64,000 bases of DNA, taken from the NCBI RefSeq assembly GCF_023264675.1, contig NZ_JAHFVG010000010.1, positions 103,609 to 167,608 of the forward strand, written 5' to 3'. The stretch comes from Rhodococcus sp. (in: high G+C Gram-positive bacteria). Lineage in GTDB: Bacteria; Actinomycetota; Actinomycetes; Mycobacteriales; Mycobacteriaceae. The notes beneath the pieces were generated by a model, which was given only the letters and a program-made list of their open reading frames with translations, was not told where the DNA came from and searched no databases. Positions within the stretch are counted from its first letter, which is position 1. Each line of letters starts with the position of its first letter. This document shows positions 45,191 through 54,090 of this stretch, piece by piece. The position numbers and the translations under genes were made by a program.

Positions 45191-45232
45191 TGCGCATAAC
45201 GACAACTTCTGTGCGCGCACGGACAAGTCTTC
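45191..45232. promoter_or_regulatory. Direct repeat, 21-bp period: candidate AraC-type operator
   Basis: TGCGCATAACGACAA at 45191 is followed exactly 21 bases later by TGCGCGCACGGACAA, sharing TGCGCxxAxxGACAA. AraC/XylS proteins typically bind two direct repeats about two helical turns apart. The site lies in the 252-base divergent region between the nitrilase and the alcohol dehydrogenase, and two AraC genes flank this block. The rest of 45036-45287 shows no other clear element. Confidence 0.45.
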
Positions 45233-45287
45233 GGATGCCATCTCGGGCCAAGCTATGACCCAGGACACATTCGAAGGAAGGTCAGCG

Positions 45288-46400
45288 ATGACATTGCAAG
45301 CAGCAGTTCTCTGGGAAGCCGGGCAGGACTGGAAGATCGAGGACCTCGTTCTCGACGCCCCCAAGTACGGCGAAGTGAAGGTCGAGTTGGCGGCATCCGG
45401 TCTGTGCCACTCCGACGAACACGTACGCGACGGCAGCGTGCCGGTCGGGTTGCTCCCGTTCATCGGCGGCCACGAGGGCGCGGGCGTCGTCACCGAGATC
45501 GGACCCGGCGTCACTTCTGTCGAGGTCGGCGATCACGTTGCGCTCGGCTTCATCCCGGCCTGCGGTAAATGTCGAGCGTGCGCGAACGGCCAGTCCAGCA
45601 TCTGCGACCTCGGTGCTCACCTGCTCGAGGGATACCAGGTCAGCGACGGCACCGCCCGGCACCATGTCCGCGGCCAGGATGCGGGAATCCAGTGCCTGCT
45701 CGGCACTTTCGCCCCGCAGACCGTCGTCAATGAAGCATCGTGCGTCAAGATCACCAACGACATTCCGCTCGACAAGGCAGCCCTCGTGGGCTGCGGCGTC
45801 ACCACCGGCTGGGGATCCGCGGTCTACGCCGCCGGAGTATCCGCCGGCGAGACCGTCGTCATCCTCGGGATGGGCGGCGTCGGCTGCGGTGCAGTGCAAG
45901 GTGCAGCGCTCGCCGGTGCTCGCCATGTCGTGGTGGTCGACCCGTCCCCGTTCAAGCGTGATCAGGCCAAGATCTTCGGCGCGACGCACACCGCGGCCAG
46001 CATCGAGGAGGCTCTGCCGCTCGTCAACGATCTGACCTGGGGCGCGCTGGCAGACAAGGTGCTCATCACCATCGACGTCGCGAGCGGCGCGATCATCGCG
46101 CCTGCCATGAGCCTGGTGGCCAAAGGCGGTACGTGCGTGAACGTCTCGGTCGGCGACATCACGCAGACCGACGTGTCGCTGAGTTTGTTCGACCTCACCG
46201 CGATGCGCAAGACGCTCAAGGGCGCATGGTTCGGCAACGCCAACATCCGCTTCGACATCCCGCATCTGCTGCGCCTCTACATGGAGGGTCAGCTCAAGCT
46301 CGACGAGATGATCACCCGCACCTACACCCTCGACCAGGTGAACGACGGCTACGAGGCCATGCGCAACGCCGAGAACGTCCGCGGCCTGATCCTGTACTAG
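45288..46400 (+). CDS. NDMA-type zinc alcohol dehydrogenase
   Basis: A 370-residue medium-chain dehydrogenase. Zinc ligands are GLCHSDEHV and GGHEGAGVV; the structural-zinc lobe is PACGKCRACANGQSSICDLG; the cofactor motif is VVILGMGGVGCGAVQGAALA. The long insert EGYQVSDGTARHHVRGQDAG is characteristic of the NDMA-dependent group, which holds its nicotinamide tightly and is thought to use mycofactocin as electron acceptor. It may oxidise 2-phenylethanol or a similar alcohol. AAGGAAGG before 45288 decides the start over an in-frame ATG at 45255. The aldehyde dehydrogenase follows 15 bases later. Confidence 0.88.
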   Translation: MTLQAAVLWEAGQDWKIEDLVLDAPKYGEVKVELAASGLCHSDEHVRDGSVPVGLLPFIGGHEGAGVVTEIGPGVTSVEVGDHVALGFIPACGKCRACANGQSSICDLGAHLLEGYQVSDGTARHHVRGQDAGIQCLLGTFAPQTVVNEASCVKITNDIPLDKAALVGCGVTTGWGSAVYAAGVSAGETVVILGMGGVGCGAVQGAALAGARHVVVVDPSPFKRDQAKIFGATHTAASIEEALPLVNDLTWGALADKVLITIDVASGAIIAPAMSLVAKGGTCVNVSVGDITQTDVSLSLFDLTAMRKTLKGAWFGNANIRFDIPHLLRLYMEGQLKLDEMITRTYTLDQVNDGYEAMRNAENVRGLILY

Positions 46401-46415
46401 AGAGGCTCGAAAACA

Positions 46416-47888
46416 ATGACTGCAACACTGACGACCCTCCCCGTCGATACCGCCACTCAGCTGTTCATCGCAGGCCAGTGGACCGGCGCCTCGGACGGCG
46501 GCACGTTCACCGACCTGAACCCGACGACGGGTCAGCCGCTCACCGAGATCTCCTCGGCCACTGCTACCGACGTCGACACCGCCGTCCGGGCAGCGCGCGC
46601 ACAGCTCAACGGCGAATGGGGTGCCAACCCCGGCGTCGTACGCGGAAAGCTGTTGAACCGCATCGCCGACCTGATCGAACGCGACGGTGACTTGTTGGCG
46701 CGCCTCGAAGCGCACGACGTCGGCAAACCCGTCGGGCAGCCGGCGATGCTCGACATCCCGAATGCTGCCGCGACGTTCCGGCATTTCGCCGGCTGGGCCG
46801 ACAAGATTCAGGGCACGACGATTCCGACGGCAGGCTACTTCGGTCAGCCGACTCACTCCTACACCGTCCGCGAACCCGTCGGCGTCATCGGCGCGATCGT
46901 TCCCTGGAACACCCCGCTGATGATCGCGGCGTGGAAGTTGGCTCCCGCGTTGGCCGCTGGCAACACACTCGTCGTGAAGCCGCCGGAGGACGCACCGCTC
47001 TCGATCCTGCACCTCGCGCGGCTCATCCACGAGGCCGGTGTGCCTGCAGGCGTCGTGAATGTCGTTCCCGGACTCGGCGAGGTGACCGGCGACGCGCTCG
47101 TCGGGCATCCCGATGTGGACAAGATCAGCTTCACCGGAAGCCCGCGTGTCGGCCGGATCATCGCCAAGAAGGCCGCCGACACATTCAAGCGCACCACCCT
47201 CGAGCTCGGTGGAAAGTCGCCGCAGATCATCCTCGACGATGCCGATCTCGAAGCGGCGATCAACGGCACCGCGATGGGCTTGTTCTTCAATCAGGGGCAG
47301 GTGTGTGCCGCGGGAACCCGTGTGCTGGTTCATCGTTCGCTGTACTCCCAGGTGGTCGACGGCTTGGCGGGTGCTGCCGCTGCTCAGGTGCTGGGGGATC
47401 CGTTCGACCCGGCGACCACGATGGGTGCACTCGTCAACGCCAAGCAGCGTGACTCGGTGCTCGGCTACATCCAGGCCGGTCGCGACGGCGGTGCCCGTGT
47501 CGCTGCCGGCGGCGGCGCTCCGGATCGCGACGGCTTCTTCGTCGAGCCGACGATCTTCGCCGATGCGAACAACGACATGAAGATCGCCCAGGAGGAGATC
47601 TTCGGTCCGGTCGGCACAGTGATCCCGTTCGACACCCCGGAGGAAGCTATCACCATCGCGAACGGGACAGCCTACGGTCTGGCTGCCTCGATCTGGACCC
47701 GCGACGTATCGCGTGCCCATTCGTTGGCGGCGCAGGTTCGCGCCGGCGCGGTGTGGGTCAATGGTTGGGCTGCAATCGATCCCGCACTCCCGTGGGGCGG
47801 CATGAAGACCAGTGGTACCGGCCGCGAGCTCGGTTGGGCAGGTATCGAGGCGAACACCGAGGAGAAGGTAGTCACGATCGTCCTGTAG
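46416..47888 (+). CDS. Aldehyde dehydrogenase (phenylacetaldehyde dehydrogenase candidate)
   Basis: A 490-residue NAD-dependent aldehyde dehydrogenase. The active-site Glu is in TLELGGKSPQIILDDAD, the catalytic Cys in FFNQGQVCAAGTRV, and VPWNTPLMIAAWKLAPALAA starts the cofactor domain. It oxidises the aldehyde made by the preceding alcohol dehydrogenase. Given the paa genes next door, phenylacetaldehyde to phenylacetate is the most economical assignment, but other aldehydes remain possible. Followed by a hairpin that overlaps the convergent AraC gene end. Confidence 0.88.
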   Translation: MTATLTTLPVDTATQLFIAGQWTGASDGGTFTDLNPTTGQPLTEISSATATDVDTAVRAARAQLNGEWGANPGVVRGKLLNRIADLIERDGDLLARLEAHDVGKPVGQPAMLDIPNAAATFRHFAGWADKIQGTTIPTAGYFGQPTHSYTVREPVGVIGAIVPWNTPLMIAAWKLAPALAAGNTLVVKPPEDAPLSILHLARLIHEAGVPAGVVNVVPGLGEVTGDALVGHPDVDKISFTGSPRVGRIIAKKAADTFKRTTLELGGKSPQIILDDADLEAAINGTAMGLFFNQGQVCAAGTRVLVHRSLYSQVVDGLAGAAAAQVLGDPFDPATTMGALVNAKQRDSVLGYIQAGRDGGARVAAGGGAPDRDGFFVEPTIFADANNDMKIAQEEIFGPVGTVIPFDTPEEAITIANGTAYGLAASIWTRDVSRAHSLAAQVRAGAVWVNGWAAIDPALPWGGMKTSGTGRELGWAGIEANTEEKVVTIVL

Positions 47889-47900
47889 TGCGGCTCCGCC

Positions 47901-47948
47901 GCCCGTGTGCGCGTAGTAGGTGCAGAGACCGACTACGCACGCACGGGC
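47901..47948. terminator. Bidirectional hairpin between ALDH and AraC genes
   Basis: GCCCGTGTGCGCGTAGT (47901-47917) pairs with ACTACGCACGCACGGGC (47932-47948) with two mismatches that can form G-T pairs, and GGT/ACC extends the stem inward. It starts 12 bases after the ALDH stop; the AraC stop (TAG on minus, 47933-47935) lies in the right arm. It can end both transcripts. Confidence 0.75.
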
Positions 47949-48841
47949 GCGGAACGCGCAGTCCGCGGCGAGACGCCGTACGTTTCCTTGAACACCCGGG
48001 AGAAATGCGCCGAATCGACCAAACCGTAACGAGCGCAGATGGTTCCGATGCTGTCGCGAGCGAGCCGCGGATCCTCGAGATCGCGTCGACAACGGTCGAG
48101 CCTGCGAGACCGAATCCACGCCGCGACGCCTCCATCGGCCTCGAACAGCTTCTGCAGATAGCGCGGCGAAATATGCTGGGCGGCAGCGACCATCGAGGTA
48201 TTCAAGTCCGGGTCGTGCAGAGAGTCCTCGATGAACGAGTGCGCCCCCGCGAGGATTACCGCACCGGGCGACTGGTTCTCGTGCGGGGACCGCTCGTCCA
48301 ACGCCGCACTGACGAGATCGAGAACTCCGTCCTCGAACATGCGCGAGGACGCCAAGGCGCCGTCGGACAGGCCCTTTCGCAGTCCTGCGAGGAAGGGTGA
48401 GATGAGCGAACCGACGCCGTCGTCGCCGTCGATCCGAAGAGCCGAGACCTGCGCCAGGTCGTTGGGTCTGATCTTGAGCGACTCGCGCGGAAACATCAGC
48501 ACGAACATCGCAAAATCCCCGGCGAAATGCAGTGTGTACGGCTCGCTGGTGTCGTAGACCGCGAAATCACCCGGTCCGAGTACCGCCTGGCGATCGCGCT
48601 GCACCACAACGCCGGTGCCGCGCAACTGAACCCCGACCTTCACCAGGCCGGGGTCGCTTCGTTTGATGGCCGAGGGCGTCCGGCGCACGTCGACGGCGCA
48701 TCCGGACACCTCACTGATGTGCAACGACCCGACCGCACCGGAACTCAGCCCGCCGTCGAACGAGCTGCCGGGCGCATTCGAGGAGGCATCGAGCGGCACG
48801 AACGCCGCCGACACCTCCTCGCGCCATCTGTCGAACTGCAC
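47933..48841 (-). CDS. AraC-family regulator at the end of the paa operon
   Basis: A 302-residue AraC protein. AVLGPGDFAVYDTSEPYTLHF marks the AraC-binding-like sensor domain. The DNA-binding part (about 200-295) has MVAAAQHISPRYLQKLFEAD and IGTICARYGLVDSAHFSRVF. It starts with GTG eight bases after the paaK stop, with GAGGT before it, so it is transcribed with paaABCDEK. It is a paralogue of the AraC protein at 42020. It may link phenylacetate catabolism to the upstream alcohol, aldehyde and aldoxime genes. Confidence 0.9.
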   Translation of the reverse strand: MQFDRWREEVSAAFVPLDASSNAPGSSFDGGLSSGAVGSLHISEVSGCAVDVRRTPSAIKRSDPGLVKVGVQLRGTGVVVQRDRQAVLGPGDFAVYDTSEPYTLHFAGDFAMFVLMFPRESLKIRPNDLAQVSALRIDGDDGVGSLISPFLAGLRKGLSDGALASSRMFEDGVLDLVSAALDERSPHENQSPGAVILAGAHSFIEDSLHDPDLNTSMVAAAQHISPRYLQKLFEADGGVAAWIRSRRLDRCRRDLEDPRLARDSIGTICARYGLVDSAHFSRVFKETYGVSPRTARSAPVRA

Positions 48842-48849
48842 TGGTTACC

Positions 48850-50157
48850 TCATGAGGTCGGTCGGTTGTCGATCAGACGACGAGCTTTGCCGATGGAACG
48901 TTCGAGCGCCGCGGGGGCCACCACGTCGACCTGAACGCTCACTCCGATTCGGTCCTTCACCAGCTTGCGCAGGGTTGCCGCCGCCACGGGATGCACGTCG
49001 AGAGGAGCGTCGGGACGCGCCTCGACGAGCACCGTCAACGAGTCCATCCGCCCGGCACGCTCGAGTACACACTGGAACTGCGGTGCCAGCGAGGGAACCG
49101 TCAGGATGAGCTCTTCGATCTGCGTCGGAAACAGGTTGACTCCGCGCAGGATGATCATGTCGTCGGTGCGCCCGGTGACCTTCTGCATCCGCCGCATCGT
49201 GCGGGCGGTGCCGGGCAGCAGGCGCGTCAGGTCGCGGGTGCGGTACCGGATGATCGGCATCGCTTCCTTGGACAGCGATGTGAAGACCAACTCGCCCTCC
49301 TCGCCGTCGGGTAGAACCTCGCCGGTCACCGGATCGATGACCTCCGGGTAGAAATGATCCTCCCAGATGTGGAGTCCGTCCTTGGTTTCGACGCATTCCA
49401 TCGCAACGCCCGGTCCCATGACCTCGGACAGGCCGTAGATGTCGACGGCATCCATATCGAGAGTCTTCTCGATCTCCTTGCGCATCTCCTCGGTCCACGG
49501 CTCGGCGCCGAACACTCCGGTCTTCAGCGACGTCTTCGCGGGATCGATGCCCTTCTTGATCATCGCGTCGACGATCGTGAGCATGTACGACGGGGTGACC
49601 ATGATCGCGTCGGGCTCGAAGTCCTCGATGAGCTGGATCTGGCGATCGGTCATGCCGCCGGACATCGGAATCACCGTGCAGCCGAGCCGCTCGGCGCCGT
49701 AGTGCGCACCGAGACCACCGGTGAAGAGTCCGTAGCCGTAGGCGACATGCACCTTGTCCGACGGCTTGACCCCGCCGGCGCGCAGGCTGCGCGCGATGAG
49801 GTCGGCCCAGTTGTTGATGTCGTTCGCCGTGTACCCGACGACCGTCGGCCTGCCCGTCGTGCCCGAGGATGCGTGGATGCGCGAGACCTGGTTCTGCGGC
49901 ACCGCGAACATGCCGAAGGGGTAGTTCTCGCGCAGGTCCTTCTTCGCGGTGAAGGGGAACTTCGCCAGATTGGACAGGTCCCTCAGATCGTTCGGGTGTA
50001 CTCCGGCGTCGTCGAACGCTTTCCGATAGTGGGGAACGTTGTCGTACGCATGCTTCAGCGACCACTGCAGGCGCTGAAGCTGCAACGTCGAGATCTGGTC
50101 GCGCGAAGCGAACTCGATATCGGGCGTGTCGGTCGGGGCGGACAGCACACTGGTCAT
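48850..50157 (-). CDS. paaK: Phenylacetate-CoA ligase
   Basis: A 435-residue member of the adenylate-forming family, the normal PaaK length. The AMP-binding loop is RIHASSGTTGRPTVVGYT; other motifs are GVFGAEPWTEEMR, DIYGLSEVMGPGVAMEC and IIRYRTRDLTRLLPG, and the late lysine region is RSIGKARRLIDNRP. It activates phenylacetate to phenylacetyl-CoA, the first committed step. CGGAG precedes the ATG. It is the sixth gene of the paaABCDEK unit, 15 bases after paaE. Confidence 0.95.
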   Translation of the reverse strand: MTSVLSAPTDTPDIEFASRDQISTLQLQRLQWSLKHAYDNVPHYRKAFDDAGVHPNDLRDLSNLAKFPFTAKKDLRENYPFGMFAVPQNQVSRIHASSGTTGRPTVVGYTANDINNWADLIARSLRAGGVKPSDKVHVAYGYGLFTGGLGAHYGAERLGCTVIPMSGGMTDRQIQLIEDFEPDAIMVTPSYMLTIVDAMIKKGIDPAKTSLKTGVFGAEPWTEEMRKEIEKTLDMDAVDIYGLSEVMGPGVAMECVETKDGLHIWEDHFYPEVIDPVTGEVLPDGEEGELVFTSLSKEAMPIIRYRTRDLTRLLPGTARTMRRMQKVTGRTDDMIILRGVNLFPTQIEELILTVPSLAPQFQCVLERAGRMDSLTVLVEARPDAPLDVHPVAAATLRKLVKDRIGVSVQVDVVAPAALERSIGKARRLIDNRPTS

Positions 50158-50172
50158 GATGGTCTCCGGATA

Positions 50173-51267
50173 TTAGGCGTCGAAATCGACGGTCACGGTG
50201 TCGCTGACGGGGAAGGTCTGGCAGGTGAGTACGAAGCCCGCGGCGACCTCGTTGTCTTCGAGTGCGTAATTGCGACGCATGTCCACGTCGCCGAGAGTGA
50301 CCTTGGCGCGGCAGGTGCCGCACACGCCGCCCTTGCAGGCGAAGGGGAGGTCGGAGCGCAGTTGCTCGGCGGAATCGAGGATCGACTCGTCCTGGGGCAG
50401 TGTGCCGGTCACGGTTCGGCCGTCGAGGGTGATGGTGACCTCGCTGCTGGGACCGGTGACTCCGGGCTCGCGATGCTTCTCCTGCGGCGGGGGAACGTCG
50501 TCGACGTAGAAGAGCTCGTGGTGGATCTGCGACTTCTCGACGCCGAGGCCTGCAAGGACGTCCTGCGCGTCGTTCACCATGCCGAACGGCCCGCACAACC
50601 AGAAGTGGTCGATGTCCGGCGTCGGGACGACGGTGTCGAGGATGTCCTTCAGCCGCTCGGCGTCGAGCCTGCCGCTGAAGAGTTCCACCTCGCGTGGCTC
50701 ACGCGAAAGAACGTGGATGACGTCGAAGCGGCTGCCGTACTGATCTTTGAGATCGGCGATCTCCTCGGCGAACATCACCGAACGCGTACGCCGATTGCCG
50801 TACAGCAGAACCACTTCGGCGTCGGGATTGGCGAGGACGGACGCGGCGATCGACAGCATCGGTGTGATGCCGGAACCGGCGGCGATGAGGACGTGCCTAC
50901 CGCCCGCAGCCGGATCGGCATGGAAGTTTCCGGTGGGACCCTGCACGTCGATCTTGTCGCCGGCTTTGACCTCGTGGACGAGCCACGAGGAGAACAAGCC
51001 GTCGGTGACCTCGCGAACGCCGACGCGCGGCTTGGCGCCCGCGGCCGCGCAGATGGAGTACGAACGACGATGCTCGACGCCGTCGACGGTCCGGCTCAGC
51101 ATCAGCGATTGGCCGGGGAGAAAGTCGAATTCACCCTGGAGATCGGTCGGGACGTCGAAGGTCACGGCCGCGGCGTCGTCGCACAGTGATTCGACGTCGG
51201 CGACGGTCAGTGTGTGGAATGCCTTGTTGCGGCTGGAGGTGACCACAGGCTCGTCGGTGACGGTCAT
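50173..51267 (-). CDS. paaE: Phenylacetyl-CoA epoxidase reductase subunit
   Basis: A 364-residue reductase: an FAD domain with EHRRSYSICAAAGAKPRVGV, an NAD domain with VLIAAGSGITPMLSI and HFWLCGPFGMVNDAQDVL, and a C-terminal plant-type [2Fe-2S] ferredoxin with CKGGVCGTCRAKV and a later Cys in FVLTCQTFP. It feeds electrons from NADPH to the PaaAC oxygenase. The ATG at 51267 overlaps the paaD stop by one base (TGATG); the longer frame to 51522 is antisense-like noise. Confidence 0.95.
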   Translation of the reverse strand: MTVTDEPVVTSSRNKAFHTLTVADVESLCDDAAAVTFDVPTDLQGEFDFLPGQSLMLSRTVDGVEHRRSYSICAAAGAKPRVGVREVTDGLFSSWLVHEVKAGDKIDVQGPTGNFHADPAAGGRHVLIAAGSGITPMLSIAASVLANPDAEVVLLYGNRRTRSVMFAEEIADLKDQYGSRFDVIHVLSREPREVELFSGRLDAERLKDILDTVVPTPDIDHFWLCGPFGMVNDAQDVLAGLGVEKSQIHHELFYVDDVPPPQEKHREPGVTGPSSEVTITLDGRTVTGTLPQDESILDSAEQLRSDLPFACKGGVCGTCRAKVTLGDVDMRRNYALEDNEVAAGFVLTCQTFPVSDTVTVDFDA

Positions 51268-51761
51268 CAGATTTCCTTCACGTGGTCGAACGGTTCGAGG
51301 CAGCTGTCGCAGCGGTACTGGGCCTTGCAGAGCGTGGCCCCGAACTCCGAGGTCAAACGGGTATTCGACGAACCGCACTGGGGGCAGTCGATGACCCGCG
51401 GCTTGACCGTCAACGTCAATGGAACGGGGCCCGACGCGCGAGCCGGGGCAGGCCCGGGCGTCGAATATCCGGTCTCGCGAAGTTTGCGGAGACCGTCCTC
51501 GGAGATCCAGTCGGTGCTCCACGCCGGGGTGAGGCTGGTGACGATCTCGACGTCACGGTAGCCGTGGTCCAAGAGCTTGTGGGTGAGGTCGTCGCGCATC
51601 GTGGCCATGGCGGGGCATCCCGAGTACGTCGGGGTGATGGTCACCAGGACGCTGCCGTTGTCGCGGACCTCGACCTCGCGGAGCACCCCGAGATCGTCCA
51701 GGGTGAGCAACGGCATCTCGGGGTCCATTACGGATGCTGCTACCTCGTAAGCAGTATTCAC
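51267..51761 (-). CDS. paaD: Phenylacetyl-CoA epoxidase assembly protein PaaD
   Basis: A 164-residue PaaD. The N-terminal MIP18/SufT-like domain has VMDPEMPLLTLDDLGVLREV and PTYSGCPAMATM; the C-terminal part has a zinc- or cluster-binding array, CPQCGSSNTRLTSEFGATLC plus CDSCLEPF. It is needed for iron centre assembly of the epoxidase. It begins with GTG overlapping the paaC stop (GTGA). Some nomenclatures call this gene paaJ. Confidence 0.93.
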   Translation of the reverse strand: MNTAYEVAASVMDPEMPLLTLDDLGVLREVEVRDNGSVLVTITPTYSGCPAMATMRDDLTHKLLDHGYRDVEIVTSLTPAWSTDWISEDGLRKLRETGYSTPGPAPARASGPVPLTLTVKPRVIDCPQCGSSNTRLTSEFGATLCKAQYRCDSCLEPFDHVKEI

Positions 51762-52675
51762 CAGACTCCCTCCGGGTGGGCGCGGGCGACGGTCTGCATC
51801 TCGGCGATCAAGGGGCCGAAGGCTTCGGTATGGATGCCGCGACGGCCGCCGCGGCCACCGATGGTTCCGACTGACTTACCCTCGGGCGCTACGAGTTCCG
51901 CGGCGTGCAGAACCTGGGCGATCACCGAGTCGAATTCTTCCTTCACGTCCCGGGGGTCGACACCGACGCCGACCTTCGCGAGCGTGATCTCCTCGTCCGT
52001 CGGGAGGAAGAGTTCGGAGACATAGGGCCAGAGGCGATCGAGGGCGCCCGTCACGCGGCGCTTGGATTCGTCGGTTCCGCATCCGAGAGTGACGACCCAG
52101 CGGGCCGAGTAGTCGCGGTGGTAGGTGAGTTCCTTGATGCCCTTGTTCGCGACCGCAGCGAGGACCGGGTCACGCGAGGTGCGCAGTCGATCCAAGATCG
52201 CAAGGCGCCACGTCGACAGAATCAGCAGGCGTACCTGTGATTTCGCGAAGTCACCGTTGTCGAGCTCGGCGAGGCGCACGTTCTTGAACTCGGCGTCGGT
52301 GCGGAAGTACGCGAGAGCGTCCTCGGCGGGCGCCGGCGAGGTGTCCGAGATGTACGGAACCACAGTCGGATCGGCCTTGGCGGCGCGCGCGAGAAGCAGT
52401 CGTGCCTGTCCGAGAAGATCCAGTCCGACGTTGGCCAGCGCGACCTCTTCTTCGAGTTCCGGTGCGCGTGTGCTCCACTCGGCGAGTCGCTGGGAGCTGA
52501 TGAGGGCGTCGTCGCCGAGCATCAGGCAGTACGCCGCAAGGGCTTTCAGGTCGACGTCGTCGGGGACAGTTGTGTCCACCCCGGCGAGAGGATCGTCGAA
52601 GCTGGTTCCGAATGCCCACTGCGATTGCGTGTCCTCGTTGACCAGGCCCTCGTAGGCGTTGTCGTGATCAGTCAT
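51758..52675 (-). CDS. paaC: Phenylacetyl-CoA epoxidase structural subunit PaaC
   Basis: A 305-residue ferritin-like PaaC. LAAYCLMLGDDALISSQRLA opens the helical bundle, and KELTYHRDYSARWVVTLGCGTDE and LPTDEEITLAKVGVGVDP are typical. PaaC pairs with PaaA; it lacks the full di-iron site and has a structural role. It is 28 bases after paaB and overlaps paaD by four bases. Confidence 0.94.
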   Translation of the reverse strand: MTDHDNAYEGLVNEDTQSQWAFGTSFDDPLAGVDTTVPDDVDLKALAAYCLMLGDDALISSQRLAEWSTRAPELEEEVALANVGLDLLGQARLLLARAAKADPTVVPYISDTSPAPAEDALAYFRTDAEFKNVRLAELDNGDFAKSQVRLLILSTWRLAILDRLRTSRDPVLAAVANKGIKELTYHRDYSARWVVTLGCGTDESKRRVTGALDRLWPYVSELFLPTDEEITLAKVGVGVDPRDVKEEFDSVIAQVLHAAELVAPEGKSVGTIGGRGGRRGIHTEAFGPLIAEMQTVARAHPEGVW

Positions 52676-52703
52676 CGTGCAGTCCTGTCCGAAAGGTGGG
52701 GCC

Positions 52704-53066
52704 TTACATGTGGGGAACGTTGTCGGGGATCTCGTAGAACGTCGGGTGCCGGTACACCTTGTCGCCGCTCGGCGCGAAGAACGGATCCTTCTCCGACGGC
52801 GACGACGCGACGATCGAGTTGGACGGCACGACCCAGATGCTCACGCCCTCGTTGCGACGGGTGTAGACGTCGCGCGCATGCCGGAGCGCCATGTGGTCGT
52901 CGGCGGCATGCAGGGATCCGACGTGGACGTGGTTGAGTCCACGCTTGCCGCGCAGAAAAACCTCGTACAGGGGCCAATCAGCTTTGACTGCTTCACGTTT
53001 CGGCTCGACGGGCACGCCCTCGGTGGGGACGGCGCCGTGGCCGCCCTCGGCGGTGAACTCTGTCAT
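52704..53066 (-). CDS. paaB: Phenylacetyl-CoA epoxidase subunit PaaB
   Basis: A 120-residue PaaB, with [20 protein letters not shown] then [20 protein letters not shown] and the C-terminal [19 protein letters not shown]. It bridges PaaA-PaaC pairs in the multisubunit oxygenase. It overlaps paaA by ATGA. Its first 25 residues are a variable, Gly- and Pro-rich extension. Confidence 0.94.
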   Translation of the reverse strand: MTEFTAEGGHGAVPTEGVPVEPKREAVKADWPLYEVFLRGKRGLNHVHVGSLHAADDHMALRHARDVYTRRNEGVSIWVVPSNSIVASSPSEKDPFFAPSGDKVYRHPTFYEIPDNVPHM

Positions 53067-54010
53067 GATGCTGCGTTCCTTTCGGCGAAAGCGGTCGCGG
53101 CCTCGCGGACCCAGGCGCCGTCCTCGTGGGCTGCGCGACGATTGGCGATGCGCTCGATGTTCGACGCGCCGTTGCCCTTGATGACCTGCATGAACTCGCT
53201 CCAGTCGGGCTCACCGAAGTCGTGGGACTTACGTTCTTCGTTCCATTTCAGATCCGGGTCCGGGAACGTGACTCCCAGAGCCTCGGCCTGCGGGATCGAC
53301 ATGTCGACGAAGCGTTGGCGCAGTTCGTCGTTGGTGTGGCGCTTGATGCCCCACTTCATGGACTGCTCGGTGTTGGGGCTCTCGTCGTCCGGCGGGCCGA
53401 ACATCATCAGCGCCGGCCACCACCAGCGATTCACGGACTCCTGGACCATCGCGCGCTGTTCGTCGGTGCCGCGCATCATCGTCGCGAGCAGCTCGAATCC
53501 CTGGCGCTGATGGAAGGACTCTTCCTTGCAGACGCGGATCATGGCGCGCGCGTACGGTCCGAAGCTGCTGCGGCACAGAGGGACCTGATTGCAGATGGCC
53601 GCGCCGTCGACGAGCCAGCCGATGGTGCCGACGTCGGCGTAGGTCAAGGTGGGGTAGTTGAAGATCGAGGAGTACTTCTGCTTGCCCTCGATGAGCTTGA
53701 CCGTCAGATCCGCACGGTCGGCGCCGAGGGTCTCCGCGGCCGAGTACAGGTAGAGACCGTGGCCGGCTTCGTCCTGAACCTTGGCCATCAGGATCGCTTT
53801 GCGGCGCAGCGAGGGCGCGCGGGTGAGCCAGTTGCCCTCCGGCTGCATCCCGATGATCTCGGAGTGCGCATGCTGGGCGATCTGGCGGATCAACGACTTG
53901 CGGTAGCCGTCGGGCATCCAGTCACGGGGTTCGACACGCTGCTCGTGGGCGATGGTCGCGTCGAAATCCTCTTGCAGCGCGGTGGCGTCGAGGGTGTTTG
54001 ACGTGGTCAT
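53063..54010 (-). CDS. paaA: Phenylacetyl-CoA epoxidase catalytic subunit PaaA
   Basis: A 315-residue di-iron oxygenase subunit. Iron ligands are expected in [22 protein letters not shown] and [15 protein letters not shown]. It forms the 1,2-epoxide of phenylacetyl-CoA. The ATG at 54010 follows GTAGGA; a TetR-type operator lies 16 bases farther upstream, so this is the promoter-proximal gene of paaABCDEK-araC. Confidence 0.95.
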   Translation of the reverse strand: MTTSNTLDATALQEDFDATIAHEQRVEPRDWMPDGYRKSLIRQIAQHAHSEIIGMQPEGNWLTRAPSLRRKAILMAKVQDEAGHGLYLYSAAETLGADRADLTVKLIEGKQKYSSIFNYPTLTYADVGTIGWLVDGAAICNQVPLCRSSFGPYARAMIRVCKEESFHQRQGFELLATMMRGTDEQRAMVQESVNRWWWPALMMFGPPDDESPNTEQSMKWGIKRHTNDELRQRFVDMSIPQAEALGVTFPDPDLKWNEERKSHDFGEPDWSEFMQVIKGNGASNIERIANRRAAHEDGAWVREAATAFAERNAAS

Positions 54011-54026
54011 AAGTCCTACTTTCATT

Positions 54027-54046
54027 ACCGAATGATCGGTTGGTAA
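54027..54046. promoter_or_regulatory. PaaR-type operator upstream of paaA
   Basis: ACCGAATGATCGGTTGGTAA, preceded by TT so that TTACC/GGTAA flank the core, 16 bases before the paaA start. It matches ACCGWAYRWTCGGTYGKTAM, the pattern shared by the four sites in this region. Confidence 0.75.
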
Positions 54047-54090
54047 CCAGTATGCACCGAAGTGACCCGGGGCACAAGCGGTGAACCCTC

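Noticed and set aside
45282..48119. Very long (945-codon) open frame on the minus strand opposite the alcohol and aldehyde dehydrogenase genes
   Set aside because: It lies antisense to two unmistakable enzymes, is rich in Arg, Asp, Gly and Val as expected for a GC-rich shadow frame, and has no recognisable domain.
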